From: Rhytidiadelphus loreus
Lineage: Eukaryota > Streptophyta > Bryopsida > Hypnales > Hylocomiaceae
Reading direction: 5' to 3'
DNA length: 64,000 nt
NCBI GenBank assembly: GCA_947034895.1
Contig: OX344764.1
Location: forward strand, 63,159,348 to 63,223,347
A program made the translations under genes and the position numbers. Every line of letters begins with the position of its first letter. Position 1 is the first letter of the stretch. This document shows positions 1 to 12,706 of this stretch, piece after piece. The notes under the pieces were generated by a model. That model was not told the DNA's origin. It ran no database searches and saw only the letters and a list, made by a program, of their open reading frames with translations.

Positions 1-3000
1 TAGTGAGTCGTCTGCTGGTTAAGGATCCTGTGGAGAGAATACAATGGGATGAGCTCAGGAATCATCCATTTTGGAGAACAAAGTGCAAGATTCTGCCTTT
101 GCCACCCCAGCCTGCTTTTACAAATTTCTTGCGACTTACCCACAGACCTTCGTCTCCTGAGGAGAAACCGAAGTTGACGGGTAGGAGTACTCCTGTTGAG
201 AAAAGAGCTCCAGAGGGGAAAGGATCTGCGGTTGACAGGGCTACTCCGCGCGAGAGAAGCCAGAGTCAAGCTAAGAAGCTTGAAATGAAACAAGATGTGA
301 AAGGAGCTGTTCCTGAGAATAGGAATCCCGGTCAAAGAGAAAATGGTAGGAAGGCGGTTAAAGGACCATCTGGCAATACACAACCGAAGGAGTCAGACAC
401 AAAACCCAATGGAGGGGTGCCGGCAGTGAACCTTCTAAGATTGTCCAAAATTGTGAAAACCAATCTGCTAAAGGAAACTGAGAATGATACTTATCGGCAG
501 CAATCCGATGCAAATGGGGCTTCTGATGATACTGATATTACTTTAGAGAATCATGACTTGGAGCTCAACTTTGGTGAAGAAGCTGAAAGTGATGCTGCGG
601 AAGAGGAAGATGACTCTGGCAGCAACGGTGCCAGTCCAACTGCTTCAGCCGAGGAGAAAGACCTTCACAAGCCGTCCACTAAACCCTACCATGCACCAGC
701 TTCCAAAGGAGAGAGTAGAGATTCAAATGCTGGAGCTGAGGAGCCTTTGCCAGTCACTCCCAAACCTGAAATCAATGGTAGGTGTGAGGATCCTCATATG
801 ACTCAGACTGAGGTTGAAGTAAAGCAGTTGGATGCAATGCGTCATGTTGCAGCAACTCCACCGGGTGTGGGCATCCCAAGAAAAGGCTCTCAGCGTGGCC
901 CATCGGCTGCTGAGGAGTTAAAGAAGGAGCCTGTTGTTGGTCCTCCAAATCCTTCCAGACCTTCAGTGGTACTTTCACAATCACTTTGGCATCCGTCAGA
1001 CCTTTCTGTGAGGCCAATCATGCTGAATCGACGAATAGAGAAGGTAATGTCTATTGACGTTGCTCATGCCATAGAACACTTCAAACGTTGTCATGGGTTA
1101 CTTAGAACTTGTTTGAGTGCCGTAACTTATAAATTTTGCTTCTGTCCATTTTGTCTGTGGCTGTCACCTCACGCCGCAGTGTTGCATTTTTATTTATCAT
1201 ATAATTAACATCATTTGTCGTAAGAGTATTTTGTGCTTACACTAAGTCGATTGTTGTAATTCTGAATCTTTTCCTGACACTGTAATTCATGGAACAGATT
1301 CCGGAATCAACCTTTGACTCACGAATTTTGCCTGCTGAGCGGCTGACTTCTTCAGAGTTTGTGAAGCTGGAAGCGGAGCAGCAGGAAACCTTCTTGAATA
1401 AGATTATGGGGAATGTTCATGGAAGCACCGTTCCAGTGAATGAAAAGATAAACACGTTAAAGTATCTAGAGACCCTATGTACTAACATTGATGCAGCTAA
1501 TATATTAATCAATGGGCCATTAATGCCGTTGCTGGTGAAACTATTGCGCACTGTGAAAATTCCAGCCCTGCGTGTGCAATTGACATCTGTAATGGGATTG
1601 CTTATCCGGCATGCTACGCTTATTGAGGAGGAACTTGCTGGTTCAGGAATTGTAGCAGTTTTGACTGAGACTTTACGCGATAAACAGGATAAGGTGCTCA
1701 TATTGCTTTGTGCTTTCATCCAAATGTTCATGACTGTTCATTTTCATCTAGTCGAAGTTCTGTTGTGCTTAAAGTATTGCTTTTCATGGTTTTAAAAAGG
1801 TCCATCTTTCTCTATATTATCATTGTTCATGTTGTCCTATATTGTCAGCAGGTAAGGCGCTGTGCTATGGCAACACTCGGAGAGCTTTTGTTTTACATTG
1901 CAACACAGAATGAGGGATCTCCCAGGTCAGGGGCTGGTCATGATAACTCGGCTAAGGACGTCAAGTCCTCATTATGGCAGGTATTGCATTCTTTAAATGT
2001 CAATTTTTTAACAGTTTTACTGTATCTATTTGATTGTTGAAACGATTGCCCTTGGTTTCCTGCACTGCTGATCCCAATTTCATGATATGTGCGCATCAGC
2101 CTTTCAAGAAAATGCTGCTAAAGTTTAGCTCTTCATATACGTGATGCTTGAGATTGTCAACGTCCTCCTTGTATTCAAACCTATGAAGTTTTATGCAGAT
2201 TCCCGGTACAACGATAGCACTGGTGGCTTCGATTCTAAGGAAGGGTGAAGATGATGTAACTCAGCATTATGCTCTGAAGACCATCGAAAATATTGCCAGT
2301 CAAGGTGGAGAGTGGGCTCAACGCTTCACAAATAATGAAGTTATTAATAACCTTTGTTACACATTCCGTGCATCAGCTAAACCAGAAAACCTGAGGGCTA
2401 CAGCAGGCTCTTGTCTAGTTCGATTGGTGCGTTTCCAGCCAACCACAATCCCCTTTGTCCTTGAGAAACTCACCTTTAAGGAGCTTGTGGGAGGCCTTGC
2501 CAGAGGGAGTGCGCGAGAGCAGCAAGTGAACATCAACCTTCTTAACATGGCTCTTGTGGGCAGTAGTGTCATCAATAATATGAGCAAGTACCTGCTTGCC
2601 CTGTTGGAGGAAAGGAGCTTGGTACCGAGTGTAGTTGCGATGTTGGAGCAGGTATGTTCATCACTGGTTCGGATGCATTACCGGAGGATCGGATTTTAGA
2701 ATTTGTTCCAATCTGTAGGTGGCTTTTAAGCCAAAGAGACGCATCTGTCCCATCCTTGTTCTCTTTAACTTCTTTATTTGTTTAAAAAAGAATTTGCAGC
2801 ACATTTTTGGAACTTCTGAATTATTGTGGTCGTAGTTAGCTCTTCTAGTTTTGCTGAGGTTGAGATGGAAGGTTTTTAATACCACTGTGCTGCAATAGCC
2901 TATCGCATATAGGGCACCTGAAATATAGTTCCATATTGTCAGCTTCCGAATGGAAGTTCCGTACATTCTTAACGAAGATCTGATAGGTTTACTCATATTC

Positions 3001-5161
3001 CTGTCTGGTGCATATGGAATCTTAGGGTCCAGAAGTATTGCGCGGGAAGGCCTTTGTATGTGCTGCACTTCTGTGTAAAATTAACCGTCGATGGCTCCCT
3101 TCTCTCTGTAATGCCAAACTGCTGCCTGCCGTGGAGAGGTTAGCGAAGGAAAAGGATCCATACGTGCAGCAATGCATGGAGGCTTTGGTTCAAACTGTTA
3201 TCAGTGTTGTCCCCACTATATTGGAAAGTATAAGCACAGATATCGCCCAGTTGGCCAGTGGAAGACGAACTCCAGGACCGGGCTCATCACCGGCTCGTGG
3301 CACACCAAGAAGTTCCCTTCCATTGTTCCCAGTGGTATTGAACTTGATGAATAGTCCAACTTTCAGAAGTCGTATGGTGGACGAGCCTTTGTTGGAAAGA
3401 GTGGCATCCTTTCTCAAGCGGCTAGAGACTTCTTCTTTTCAGGTAAGTATCTGTGATAACTGATAAGAATTTGCAAAGCAAAGCTTACTTTTGTAGATAC
3501 AACTTTTCCATGTCAGTGGACTTTAATCAAACTAGAATGGTTCCTCGATTCGGTAGAATGCACACTCTTGCCTGTTACTCTCGAAGTTTTCGAGGTATTC
3601 TATTGGAACATGATACAAGAAGCCTGAAGTCATTGTTTCTCTTCACTGATTTCCAGCTAACCCGTGGATTTCCTTTGTGCCGAGTGCTGCAGGGACAAGA
3701 TGAATTTCAATCAACGCTATTGCAACTAGTGGAAGTTATGTCTCAGCAAGCAGCCACATTGTTGGCTCACCCTGATAGTTTTATTTCTAAAGTTTTACCT
3801 AGCCTTGCTGTCTTGTATGATAAGAATACGGATGGCGACATGCGGTTCCTGTGTCTCAAAGTCTTCTTTGATATCTTGGTTGTGTTTCTTGATGATATTT
3901 CATCCGTCAACACTCCAGAGGACCAGCAACCGTCAACGACTATTTTGAGTGCGCCCAGAAGGTACATGAGTCTCCTCTGTTGTCAACGGCATTTGCTGGA
4001 GGCACTCGTGTTTCAATTTTGGTTTGTGCTTTTCTGGTTAGGAATGCCAAGTTCGTTCCAGTTCAAAATCTCTTGCTCTGAATAGTTTGAGGAAATTCCC
4101 CTTGCTCAATCGCCTTGTCCCTATTTGCTACAGAGAGAAACTTGAAGCAATTGTCAAGCAGCACTTTCTACCTATGTACCCTATCCTAGTGGAGGATGAA
4201 GATCCAATACCCATGTATGCTCAGAAACTTCTGGTTATGCTGCTCGACCTTAGATGCATCCAGATTGAAGACATTCTGCAGCTCAAGCTTATCTCTCAGT
4301 TCTTTGAGTCCCTGCAAGGTGACCTGACCAGCATCAATCTTCACAATGTACGGTTATGTCTATACTTAGCATCTTCACCTAAAGTGGATTCAAAGGTTCT
4401 GTCAGACCTTCGCATTACGAGGCATGTGGGAACTCTTTTGGATTTTGTGCATGCGAAAGGAATGCAAGATTTCCTTGACCCGGTGCTATCAGTGTGTCGG
4501 TTTCTTCTCGTTCGCAATGCTGGAGATATCTCGAAAATTAGTAGCAGCAACGTATTGTCTGCTACTGCTGCCAATGGAAGGGATCTTTCTCGACCAGGTA
4601 CACTGACATTCTTACTCTATAATTGGGAGTATATTGTTGATACTGGAACCGCATCCTCACCAAAGAGAATTTTAGAATCCCTGAGGTTTCAATGTGACTT
4701 TTTCTCACTCCATGTTTACTGTTTAAACAGCTATTCAGGATATCGGAGACATGGGACAGCATTCAACCATCTTCTTAGAGCTTTGTGGAAGTCGAGAACC
4801 GCAGGTTGCCGAGACAGCCGCTGAGTGCTTGGTTTTGATGCTCAAGGCTGCTCCACAATCAGCAGCCGGGCCCATATTTTCTAGCTTGAGTCGCTTTGTA
4901 AGCGCGCTGGAAGCCTGTGCGCAGTCTCACAGTCCGTCCTTATCTAGCAAACTTCAGGGCCAGCTTCTGTTTGCAATCTCAGCGTCGTGCAAAGAACTAC
5001 GCGAGAGTAAACAGCCCCTTCGAAATTTCTCTTCATCAAGTGCCGACTTTGTATCGCTTGAGAACATGGTCGTGCGGTTACGGAAATCCAGCTCGCCACA
5101 AGTAGCAGAAGCTGCTGCTAGTGCTGCCTTAGAGTTACAGCGCGTACCTCGTAGTGCATAG
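1..5161 (+). CDS. RUK: RUNKEL/ULK4-like serine/threonine kinase, C-terminal part (5' truncated by window)
   Basis: Eight exons join in one frame: 1-1043, 1298-1693, 1852-1980, 2199-2651, 3026-3442, 3693-3961, 4134-4597 and 4731-5161 (stop TAG). They encode 1199 residues. The first residues (SRLLVKDPVERIQW, then HPFWR) are the end of a protein kinase domain, so the catalytic lobe lies before the window. Residues about 30-330 are a low-complexity acidic linker; the rest is alpha-helical HEAT/ARM-like repeat sequence, with the family signature DEDPIPMYAQKLL in exon 7. In Arabidopsis RUNKEL is a microtubule-associated protein needed for phragmoplast expansion in cytokinesis; that role is transferred by similarity. 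The exon 5/6 junction (SSFQ-GQDEFQ) was placed by family resemblance. The exon 7 start is less certain: an acceptor near 4085 would also keep the frame and add 16 residues. Confidence 0.88.
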
Positions 5162-8100
5162 AGCGATGTTTGCAGGTCATGGATCAAGGAGCAGTAGATT
5201 ACGACCTCGATGTTGGTCATCATTATTCACAGCTCCGGGCAGCCACGGTTTATGGCAGTATATTAGTAGTCTTTACGTAAGGGTGTAATATAAGTAGGAG
5301 AGTTGAAAAGATTAGGCCCACACATCTTATCCTTCGGGTATGGTGAGCAACCGGAGTTTGTATTTGAGCAAACCTAGGAATTGTTTAATGTTGTGGTCTC
5401 TGAACTTGAAACTGAATAGTGTGGCCCATTCTTGCATGATTTGACAAACAGGTACTTAATACAGGAAAGAACCCTACTGTTATCAAGTTGATCATTGTAG
5501 GTACGTGGTCCCTCTCAACACTCTCTAAACCTGTAGAAGGAGCTCTAGCTTCCTGTCTATATTTCAAGGTTCTGAACTTCCAAATACTCTTTGAGGTTTG
5601 CATCAGATTTTAGTAGGTACATTCATGTCGACTTCTGCGAACGTGAGGTCGGAAAGTGAACGGGACAACAATGTCGCAACAGTCGACACAAGTAAGGAAC
5701 TCACTTGACCAAGTGACTTGGGTTACCCACTTGCAATATGGAGCCCGCTTAGATGCGTTGAAGACCAATTGAAAGATTATTGAACGAATTCCCATTTGTT
5801 CTGGTTCTACTCACTAAGCCTTGTCGACCTACCTAGCTAGTGCCACCTAACTGCACTGAATAAGCATTCCATTACTAAACTTTGTAAAGTATTGTTGAAC
5901 CTTACCGTATTAGAATTTAAAAGGAAATTTCAGATTGTCTCTCCTGCAGTTTTTTGTACACCAATTAAATAAACTTTGATTTTCTGAGTGCTAAAAATAG
6001 GTGTTTTGGACACCAACTAAACAAATCTTGCTTTTTTAAGTGCTTAAAATAGATGTAGCTAAATTTGACCCTAGCTTTTTCATGCTCATAGGACTTACAC
6101 TTTAGACAAGTGTCTGATGGGATGGATTTACAAACCTTAAGTTCACTTTTGACTCCTTGGTCCCCCAAAGACTACTTGATGATTTCAATTTAGTAAGAAT
6201 TCACTTGATACAAAAAAATCCACGGAGTTACACTAAGTTGGAGTGTGAACTATTTTCCCTCCTATCTTCTATTGTAATAAAGTCTTGTACTATTGTCCTT
6301 TTGTAAATTATAGTAATAAAGTCTTGTACTATTGTCCTTTTGTAAATTATATTGCAAGTAGAACTTTTGGTAGTGTATGGTGTCAGGACTATTTACTAAG
6401 AAACTTTTATGCATTTAGAGAGGCTACAAATACTATAAACATTTAATTTTGTTGTCCATCTTGAATCATGTGTAGGCCCAGCTATTGTCTACAAACTTTC
6501 TTATTGTATATTATGCAATAAAAGAGGATGCTCTAAAAGAGATTCATTAGAGGGGATTTGAGGGCAAAAACAACTTGTTTGAGGCTTGTTCCTAGTGATG
6601 TTCCCTTGGTAATAAAAGAATGCAGCGCAATTAGAATTTATTTATTTGTTTTAATTTAAAATTTCTAAAATACAAAAAAGAGATGAAAAAATGAATGTAG
6701 CTTGGTCTCAACCATGTTGGACTATGTAATTGGTGACATTTTCAACATAGTTGAGACAGATTTCAGAGCTAGGAACTCACAGGCTTCTAGAGGCTTCAAA
6801 CCTCATCTAAAGTAGAACTGGCCATTACCACGTGATTTGCAATCTAAGTATCTTCGGGGGTACAATTATTCAGAGGTGTGCACTTATTTCAAGAACCAAC
6901 CCCAAGTGGAATTATAAGTTTCCGATTAAAACTGTAATTTCTGTGAATTTTTGAAGTGGTATGTCCTAAAATTACAAAACCGCCCATGGACTAGAGTCAT
7001 AAACGTACCCATAACCGCCCAAGTCAAGTACACAATATTCACCATTAATGGAGTGACACATTATCCCTTGTTGTCATAAAAAGATCATATTTTATCATAG
7101 AACGCTTTAATTTCTGTCACGAGAAGTAAGGATGTAGATGTTTTCTAGACAAAATTGGATCCAAACTTAGGTGACAAAATTGGCTTGGTCTACTAACGGA
7201 ATTGGAAAATGAACTATAATGGGATGGTTTACTTTAATGCTACATATAAAAGTTTTCATAGGGCCCCCAAAAGGATTTTTGTCACTTTAAACGTAACTAA
7301 TATCTTGCAATCTACATGGTGGAAAATTTCAAAATTTTCCACATCTTTTCAAACTATTTTACTACAAGATCCTACGTTTACATGTGCCTAAAAATGTTTT
7401 TCATCTAAAATTTGGTGCTTATAAATGCAAGGGCAGTTTGGAAGCGCTTTTGGTGAAAACATAGGCTTTGACCTTTAGGGATTAACTAAGGATTATGATA
7501 CTCAAATGAGTAGGAACCTAACCTTGTTTTCTATCAGTAGAATTAAACTTAAAGTAGGCTAGAGTTGGAAAGGTGTTGCAAATTGTGGTAATAAATGCAT
7601 GTTAGCCCTCTAGATGGTATGAGTTAAATTCTCACTCAAGATTATCTAAGTATGTGAATTATAATACCTTGTTGCACATGCCAAGTGCTTTCAATGGTTA
7701 TTGGAAGCAAAACTAGGGTCGAGACCCAAAATAACTTCATTTTGGAAAAAAAAACAAAATTCTCCACTTTTTTGTTCTTGCTATTTGCAAGGGAAAAACC
7801 TTGGGTTGGTTCCTACTTTGCAATTAGCTCTATTTCCAACAACATTTTCATCTCTTCATCCACTTTGTTAGGCTTATTCGCAGGAGGTGTACACATGACT
7901 AAATGTCTCCAATCCCTGAATTAAATATTCTAAAACCAAATTTTGATTTTTGAGGTTTTGGTCAAGTAATGTGGTTTGATTTTTTACTTATTTTGGCTCA
8001 CAAGTTTAATTATTGGATGCATTTTAAGCAGATCTAGGAATATAAATTGACAATTTTTGATGCATTTTCTTTGAGTTTTGATGCATCTGAAGTTGTTTAC

Positions 8101-8200
8101 TTAGTGTATCTGTGCATCAAATGCATTCTCTACGAATTTTTTAGTGATTTGGGTTGAGAAATGAAGTTCTGGAGTAATTGAAGAACCGGTGAGGGACAGG
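5162..8200. other. Intergenic AT-rich DNA downstream of RUNKEL
   Basis: The first few hundred bases are probably the RUNKEL 3' UTR. The rest has no supportable gene. It contains a diverged tandem pair of about 55 bp at 5950-6060 and a nearly exact 39-bp tandem pair at 6275-6350. The short open frames here have no recognisable domains and unbiased composition. Confidence 0.6.
6275..6350. repeat. 39-bp tandem duplication (2 copies)
   Basis: The segment beginning TAATAAAGTCTTGTACTATT is repeated with a 39-base shift (6275 and 6314), essentially without differences, so it is a recent local duplication. Confidence 0.85.
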
Positions 8201-9345
8201 TTTTCTCTTAGTTGGGCACTTCTAATTTCTATGATCCCGCCTTGCACACCGAGTCCAAGCTGACAGTCCGCGGCTCCACGGTCACCTCATTTCAAAAACG
8301 TGCCAGACTTTTGGATGCAGTTTCTATGAACTGAGTTCACAGAGCTAGTCGAATGGGCAGGGGCCTCTGTCACATGCAGGAATCTTTGTCCTCCGACGTA
8401 ATATCTCCGCAAATTTTACAGTAATCTCCTAAAAATCACTCTCCTAAATTTGTTATAATGGTCATAAAACGAAACTTATTAGTGACTTATTAGTGATTCT
8501 GTAAATAAGAAATGCATTACTTGATACAAAACTTATGAACTCTAATATCGTAGACACTCAGGGGTTCTTCCAGAACGCATCCAACGTAGACCTACACTCT
8601 ACCCAGAAACTCGAGTACTCTACTTCCTACAAAATGAATTGCAAGCGTATCTCATAATTAAGCTTAATCAAATCCTTCATCTGCATCACCAGATTCAGCG
8701 CCTATTCTTCGCCAGCTCTGTTCTTGTGGGATCCAAATGGGACGTACTTGGGGCCATCAAGTTTGCAGTTAATCACGCATTCAGTCTGATTCCCATCTTA
8801 GTAAAATCAATTCTGACAACTCTGCAATCTCTTCCACCCGAAGATCAAATAGTATGTATATCATCAAAACGGACATGGAAAGAGTGAATGAATGGCCAAC
8901 AAGTTGACTTGAGCAGGAGGCCAATCTATACATAACATTCTTGAATACAAATGAAAGAACATCAGTCTGGAATTCGAAGAAATCATGTTAAAGGTACCAC
9001 GCACTTGTGTAGGCCTGTATGTGCACCCAAAATTGTCACTAAAATGGTCAGACAGCATTCATTTCATGCAAGTGGAACTCATAACTTACGCCAACGTGAA
9101 GCTCTTCAAAATGAATAAGAGAACAGTGGAGGGATCAGATGGCGAGGAGAGGATGGAGAACTTGTAAATGCCGAAATCGCAAAGCAAGATATCTTTATGC
9201 AGAAGAGATTCCTAAAGAGGATGAATAATAAGTTCAAGAATAATTATGTAAGCAATGCAGCCCACAAGAAGTTCGAACTTATCAGTGGACTAGTTTGTAA
9301 GGGCCAATATATCCTCGGACGAGTCGATCACCGGTACCAAGCTTG
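8200..9345. other. Islet of more complex sequence beside hairpin A; no protein gene recognised
   Basis: Base composition here is less AT-skewed than the flanking repeats. Open frames of 60-82 codons occur (for example 8639-8887), but none shows a known domain. Because the hairpin at 9346-9500 is best read on the minus strand, this part would lie downstream of the hairpin in a primary transcript. That is inference. Confidence 0.3.
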
Positions 9346-9500
9346 AAGTTCACGATGCACTCTTTCCTATTCCCCTCCAATAACCAAGTGAACATCCTCA
9401 TCTGCTGGAATGGAAACAATCATACATCATATCGCCTCTTCCATGCAGAAGAAATATATATATTCAGCACCGGAAGGGAAACGGAGAGAGTGGACCATGG
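9346..9500 (-). ncRNA. Putative microRNA precursor (hairpin A)
   Basis: On the minus strand the 5' arm is 9492-9470, containing CTCTCTCCGTTTCCCTTCC, and the 3' arm is 9380-9358. The 23-base arms pair with only three true mismatches (positions 7, 11 and 12 counted from the stem base) plus three G:U pairs. The loop is about 89 bases. A lower stem follows after one mismatch: six pairs in a row (two of them G:U) between bases just outside the arms. Read on the plus strand, the G:U pairs become A:C mismatches, which favours minus-strand transcription. The 5' arm core is shared exactly with the loci at 24065-24083 and 28286-28308, whereas loops and flanks are not. Conserved arms with diverged loops are the usual pattern of a MIRNA family. 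The family name is not recognised. Confidence 0.62.
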
Positions 9501-10280
9501 ATCTACAAACTGCAATTTACACTGGCAGGATCTCCACCTCCACGAATCCACGACCCTGAAAAGTTAAGGAAGCCGGCAAGCTTGCAAGCTAGGCGCAAGA
9601 AGGCACGAGATGAGGAATGATTCTGTGTTGCAAAGCAGGCCCTTATATGCATAAAGAGTTGGAGTGGCAGCTGGCTGAAAATACGAGGGAATTATTATTA
9701 TGAGCAAGCTGGAAATTAATATATAAATTTACGGCATCTTCATGTGCAATGGAAGTCTCCCTGACCTATCACAGCGGCCAATCTCTCCTGTTTTCAGTGC
9801 CACCTACTACTACATGATGCCTGGTCATATATGTTCGTTTTATACTCTGGCAAATTTTTTAAAAGACTGGCCCTTTTCCAGGTGACGCTGTGGTAGCTCA
9901 GATCTACCAGACAGTATGCCAGTCCAAGACTCTGTGCACGTGAAATTCATAGTTTGAATTCGCAGGGAAAATTCGCAGTTTGGAATTCTGGTTCCCGGAT
10001 TGCCATTATTTTGGGGTTAACAGTATAACCTAAACAAGGATAATTGGTGCCCCCGAGTTTCCTGTTTGCCGCATTTCCCTTATTACCCCGTTCCTAGTTA
10101 GAGCAAAATCATCCAGATGGGAAACTTCCAAAATTCTTGTTAGGAAATTAAACAAGGATCATCTCAGTGTGTGATTGTCGGTTTGAACTAGCCCCACTGA
10201 CCATATTTGTTGAACGAATATATTTTAACCGTCTATCTTATCCCTAACGACTATTGCGACAACCGATCTAGAAATCTCGT
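9501..10280. other. Presumed promoter side of hairpin A; no gene seen
   Basis: The stretch contains a TATA-like run on the minus strand at about 9715-9730 (TTTATATATT), roughly 220 bases upstream of the hairpin A stem in the minus orientation. No coding frame is supported. A promoter role is inference from position only. Confidence 0.25.
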
Positions 10281-10905
10281 CAGGTAACTTAGACGCAAAA
10301 GTCGATGGCTTCAATTCTTCTCTCCGGATCCCGGCCAGTCGATCCATCCACTGCATCAGATTCATGAATCTCAGTCGACCTTGCCAACCAGCACCGATCG
10401 ATGCAACTTCGTAAATCTAATTTGGTCGCGGAAATTACGAGGCACGCGTCCATTGTTGTGCTACACGATATGGAATTTTTCGCACAATTGTGATCAAATT
10501 GTCTTCCGTCCACGCCGCGTTCGTTGCCCGCATTGCCAATTTTCTGTCCTTTTGGCACGGACCGTACGGAGAGGTGTACGGAGGAGGACGCGGGGTTGGT
10601 ACGGGCGGCTACTACCAATTCTCCGGTATGGAAGAAGAAGGGTTGGCGGAGCCGAAATTGCGTGGCAGTGGTTGTCAGCAGCAGTTCCGGGGGGACGGCG
10701 GAGATGAAGAAGTTTCTTCGCAACTGAAATCATGGACGAAAACTGATGAACGGACTTCATCTGAAGGCGGTTGGCAGGATCTATTCCTGGTGTACATTTC
10801 AAGAAGATTTCCTGATTTTATCACACAAGTTAATTCCATTAGTGTGAGACGCACTACTTATTATACATTGCCTTTCTTTTACAATAACAAAATTTGTCTC
10901 TAGAA
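10281..10905. other. GC-richer segment with overlapping unassigned open frames
   Basis: Open frames run on both strands (10490-10903 plus, 137 codons; 10289-10723 minus, 144 codons). Neither has a recognisable domain. The plus frame is Gly-rich in the middle; the minus frame is Ser/Thr/Arg-rich. High local GC explains long open frames in several phases, so this may be a gene remnant, a first exon or non-coding DNA. Confidence 0.2.
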
Positions 10906-11800
10906 TTTTAATCCTTGAAGGACTGACGCACATTTGGGGCAATGGGCAATTTCGTTAAAATGGCACCATTCCGCTATTTTGACAGTTTTCACAGTTCAGA
11001 TTGGGCGGTCTGAAATGTACAATTGTCCTAGATGTTTAAAATCTATACCTTTTTTAGATTTCTGAAATCTACTTGTATCCTAGATGTCACTTTAAAAATC
11101 TAGACCCTGAAATCTGAAATCTATACATGTCTTAGATCTCTGAAATCTATATAATCCAAAGATTTCTAAAATCTACATATGTACTAGATGTTACTTTTAC
11201 ACTTCAGACTGGGCGATCTGAAAATGGCACATGGAATACCGCCATTTTAACGAAATTGCCCATGGCACAAATTGTGAAGAATTGTCACTTTTCAAGGCAA
11301 TGAAAAAAAAATGAAAAAAAAAGAAGTTATTTTTCAAAATTCAACCATACACATTTGTACTGAACTACTATGGGTGTGTGGAAAAATATTCAGAAACTTT
11401 GATTGCATGGATTGAAAGATTATAATGTTTGAAGTTAAAAGAATATTTTATTTTTCCAACCTTGCCTGATAGGGCTATCAAACTTTAACTTCTCTTAGAG
11501 TGAGATTTTTACACTACCCATGGTTATTTTTTTGGACATTTGTGTCTTGTATCATATAAATTACATACCTACCAAATTTCAAAATTATAGGAGTTTTGCA
11601 TATGCTACCTAAAGCTACCTAAAAAATTTAGGGCAACATAATTTTGATTTGGGCACCCAATTAGGAAAAAAAAATTATATGCCCACTTAGAAGGGACATG
11701 TTCACACCTTGTGTCAAAATTTGAAGAACATTTGTTAAAAAATGTGATTTCATACACACCTATCCAAGATCACCTACATACGTTCAATCTTTTAGGAATT
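10905..11800. repeat. Dispersed repeat R1, copy 1 (interrupted by a MITE)
   Basis: Apart from the insertion at 10942-11263, this segment aligns along its length with 52237-52835. Shared landmarks include GTCACTTTTC, GGATTGAAAGATTATAA (with one or two changes), GTGTCAAAATTTGAAGAACA and CCAAGATCAC. No protein-coding capacity is visible. It is an old, AT-rich interspersed element of unknown class. Confidence 0.75.
10942..11263. mobile_element. MITE with 23-bp terminal inverted repeats and 4-bp target duplication (family M4)
   Basis: The ends are ATGGGCAATTTCGTTAAAAT and its inverse; GGCA flanks both sides (10938-10941 and 11264-11267). The R1 copy at 52.2 kb shows the uninterrupted site once, which confirms insertion. 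The interior is built of degenerate units containing CTAGATGT and TCTGAAAT. There is no coding capacity. A second member lies at 29620-30070. Confidence 0.85.
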
Positions 11801-12410
11801 ATGCCATTAAGGCCAAAAAAAAACTAACTAAGATATCTTCTAAAAAATAAGTATAAAAATATTTCATGTAGAAAAATGCAGTGTAAAAGAAGTAGTGGTA
11901 TACTCCTCACTAATGGAATTAACTTGACATATTGTATTTTGGCAACTTTTTCTCTTTTCTCTTTATCTCAATTTTAGCCATAATAGTGATTTAAAAAAAA
12001 ATTGGGACCAACTAGAGAATTGGATATTATCAAGTTTAGTTTAATTTCAATTTAAAATTCTGAAAAATTTCCAAACCGTGATCAGAACTACTCATTTGAA
12101 AAGAAGTGTATGCCGAGCTTTAGATAAATACCTTAGTTGGTGAAAATGAAAGCATTCAAAGAGATTCATACCTTAAGTTAGTTTGTTTTGTTGTTATTGA
12201 TTGAGATCTCCAAAATTGTGCATCTCCTAGCTACATTCTTGGTATCATTAGAAAGCTCTCTCCAAGGAGGCTAGGGTGCATGGGCTTTGTTCATGGTGCT
12301 TGGACCTATGGTGTGAAAGTTATGAATTTTTTAAAGTTTTTTATTAATTAAAAAATTAGAAAATTACTTTTACTTCTATTTTGTTTTGACTGTGGCAATG
12401 GCACCGGGCA
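11801..12410. other. AT-rich intergenic DNA
   Basis: No gene, structured RNA or clear repeat boundary is seen. The sequence is long runs of A and T with many stops in all frames. Confidence 0.5.
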
Positions 12411-12706
12411 CACTACACTAATAATGGTATTTAGTGTTATGTTACAATTAGTGTTACCTAATTTTTACTAGATCCATTTAGAGTTTTACTTTCTACCTCT
12501 TGTGAGCTCATTTCTAATATGAAATTACCTTTAACACTAAATGAAGTCTTGTTAAAAATTTATATCTCCAAAAAATTCAAAAAGTTGTCAAATAGTGCCT
12601 ATATATATTGACATTTAGTGTTAGTAACAGTAGTAAAATTGTTGACATTTAGTGTTGTACTTCGTAATTAGTGTTGCCAAGCCTATATACCATTATTAGT
12701 ATAGTG
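12411..12706. mobile_element. CACTA-like MITE candidate
   Basis: Terminal inverted repeats of about 24 bases start CACTACACTAATAATGGTAT and CACTATACTAATAATGGTAT, differing at one base over this length. The interior carries several copies of TTAGTGTTA or its inverse, resembling subterminal transposase-binding repeats. The 3-base flanks (GCA and TAC) do not match, so target duplication is not demonstrated. Confidence 0.6.

Noticed and set aside
10289..10903. Long overlapping open frames on both strands
   Set aside because: Locally higher GC produces them in several frames; no domain, no convincing start context and no splice continuation.
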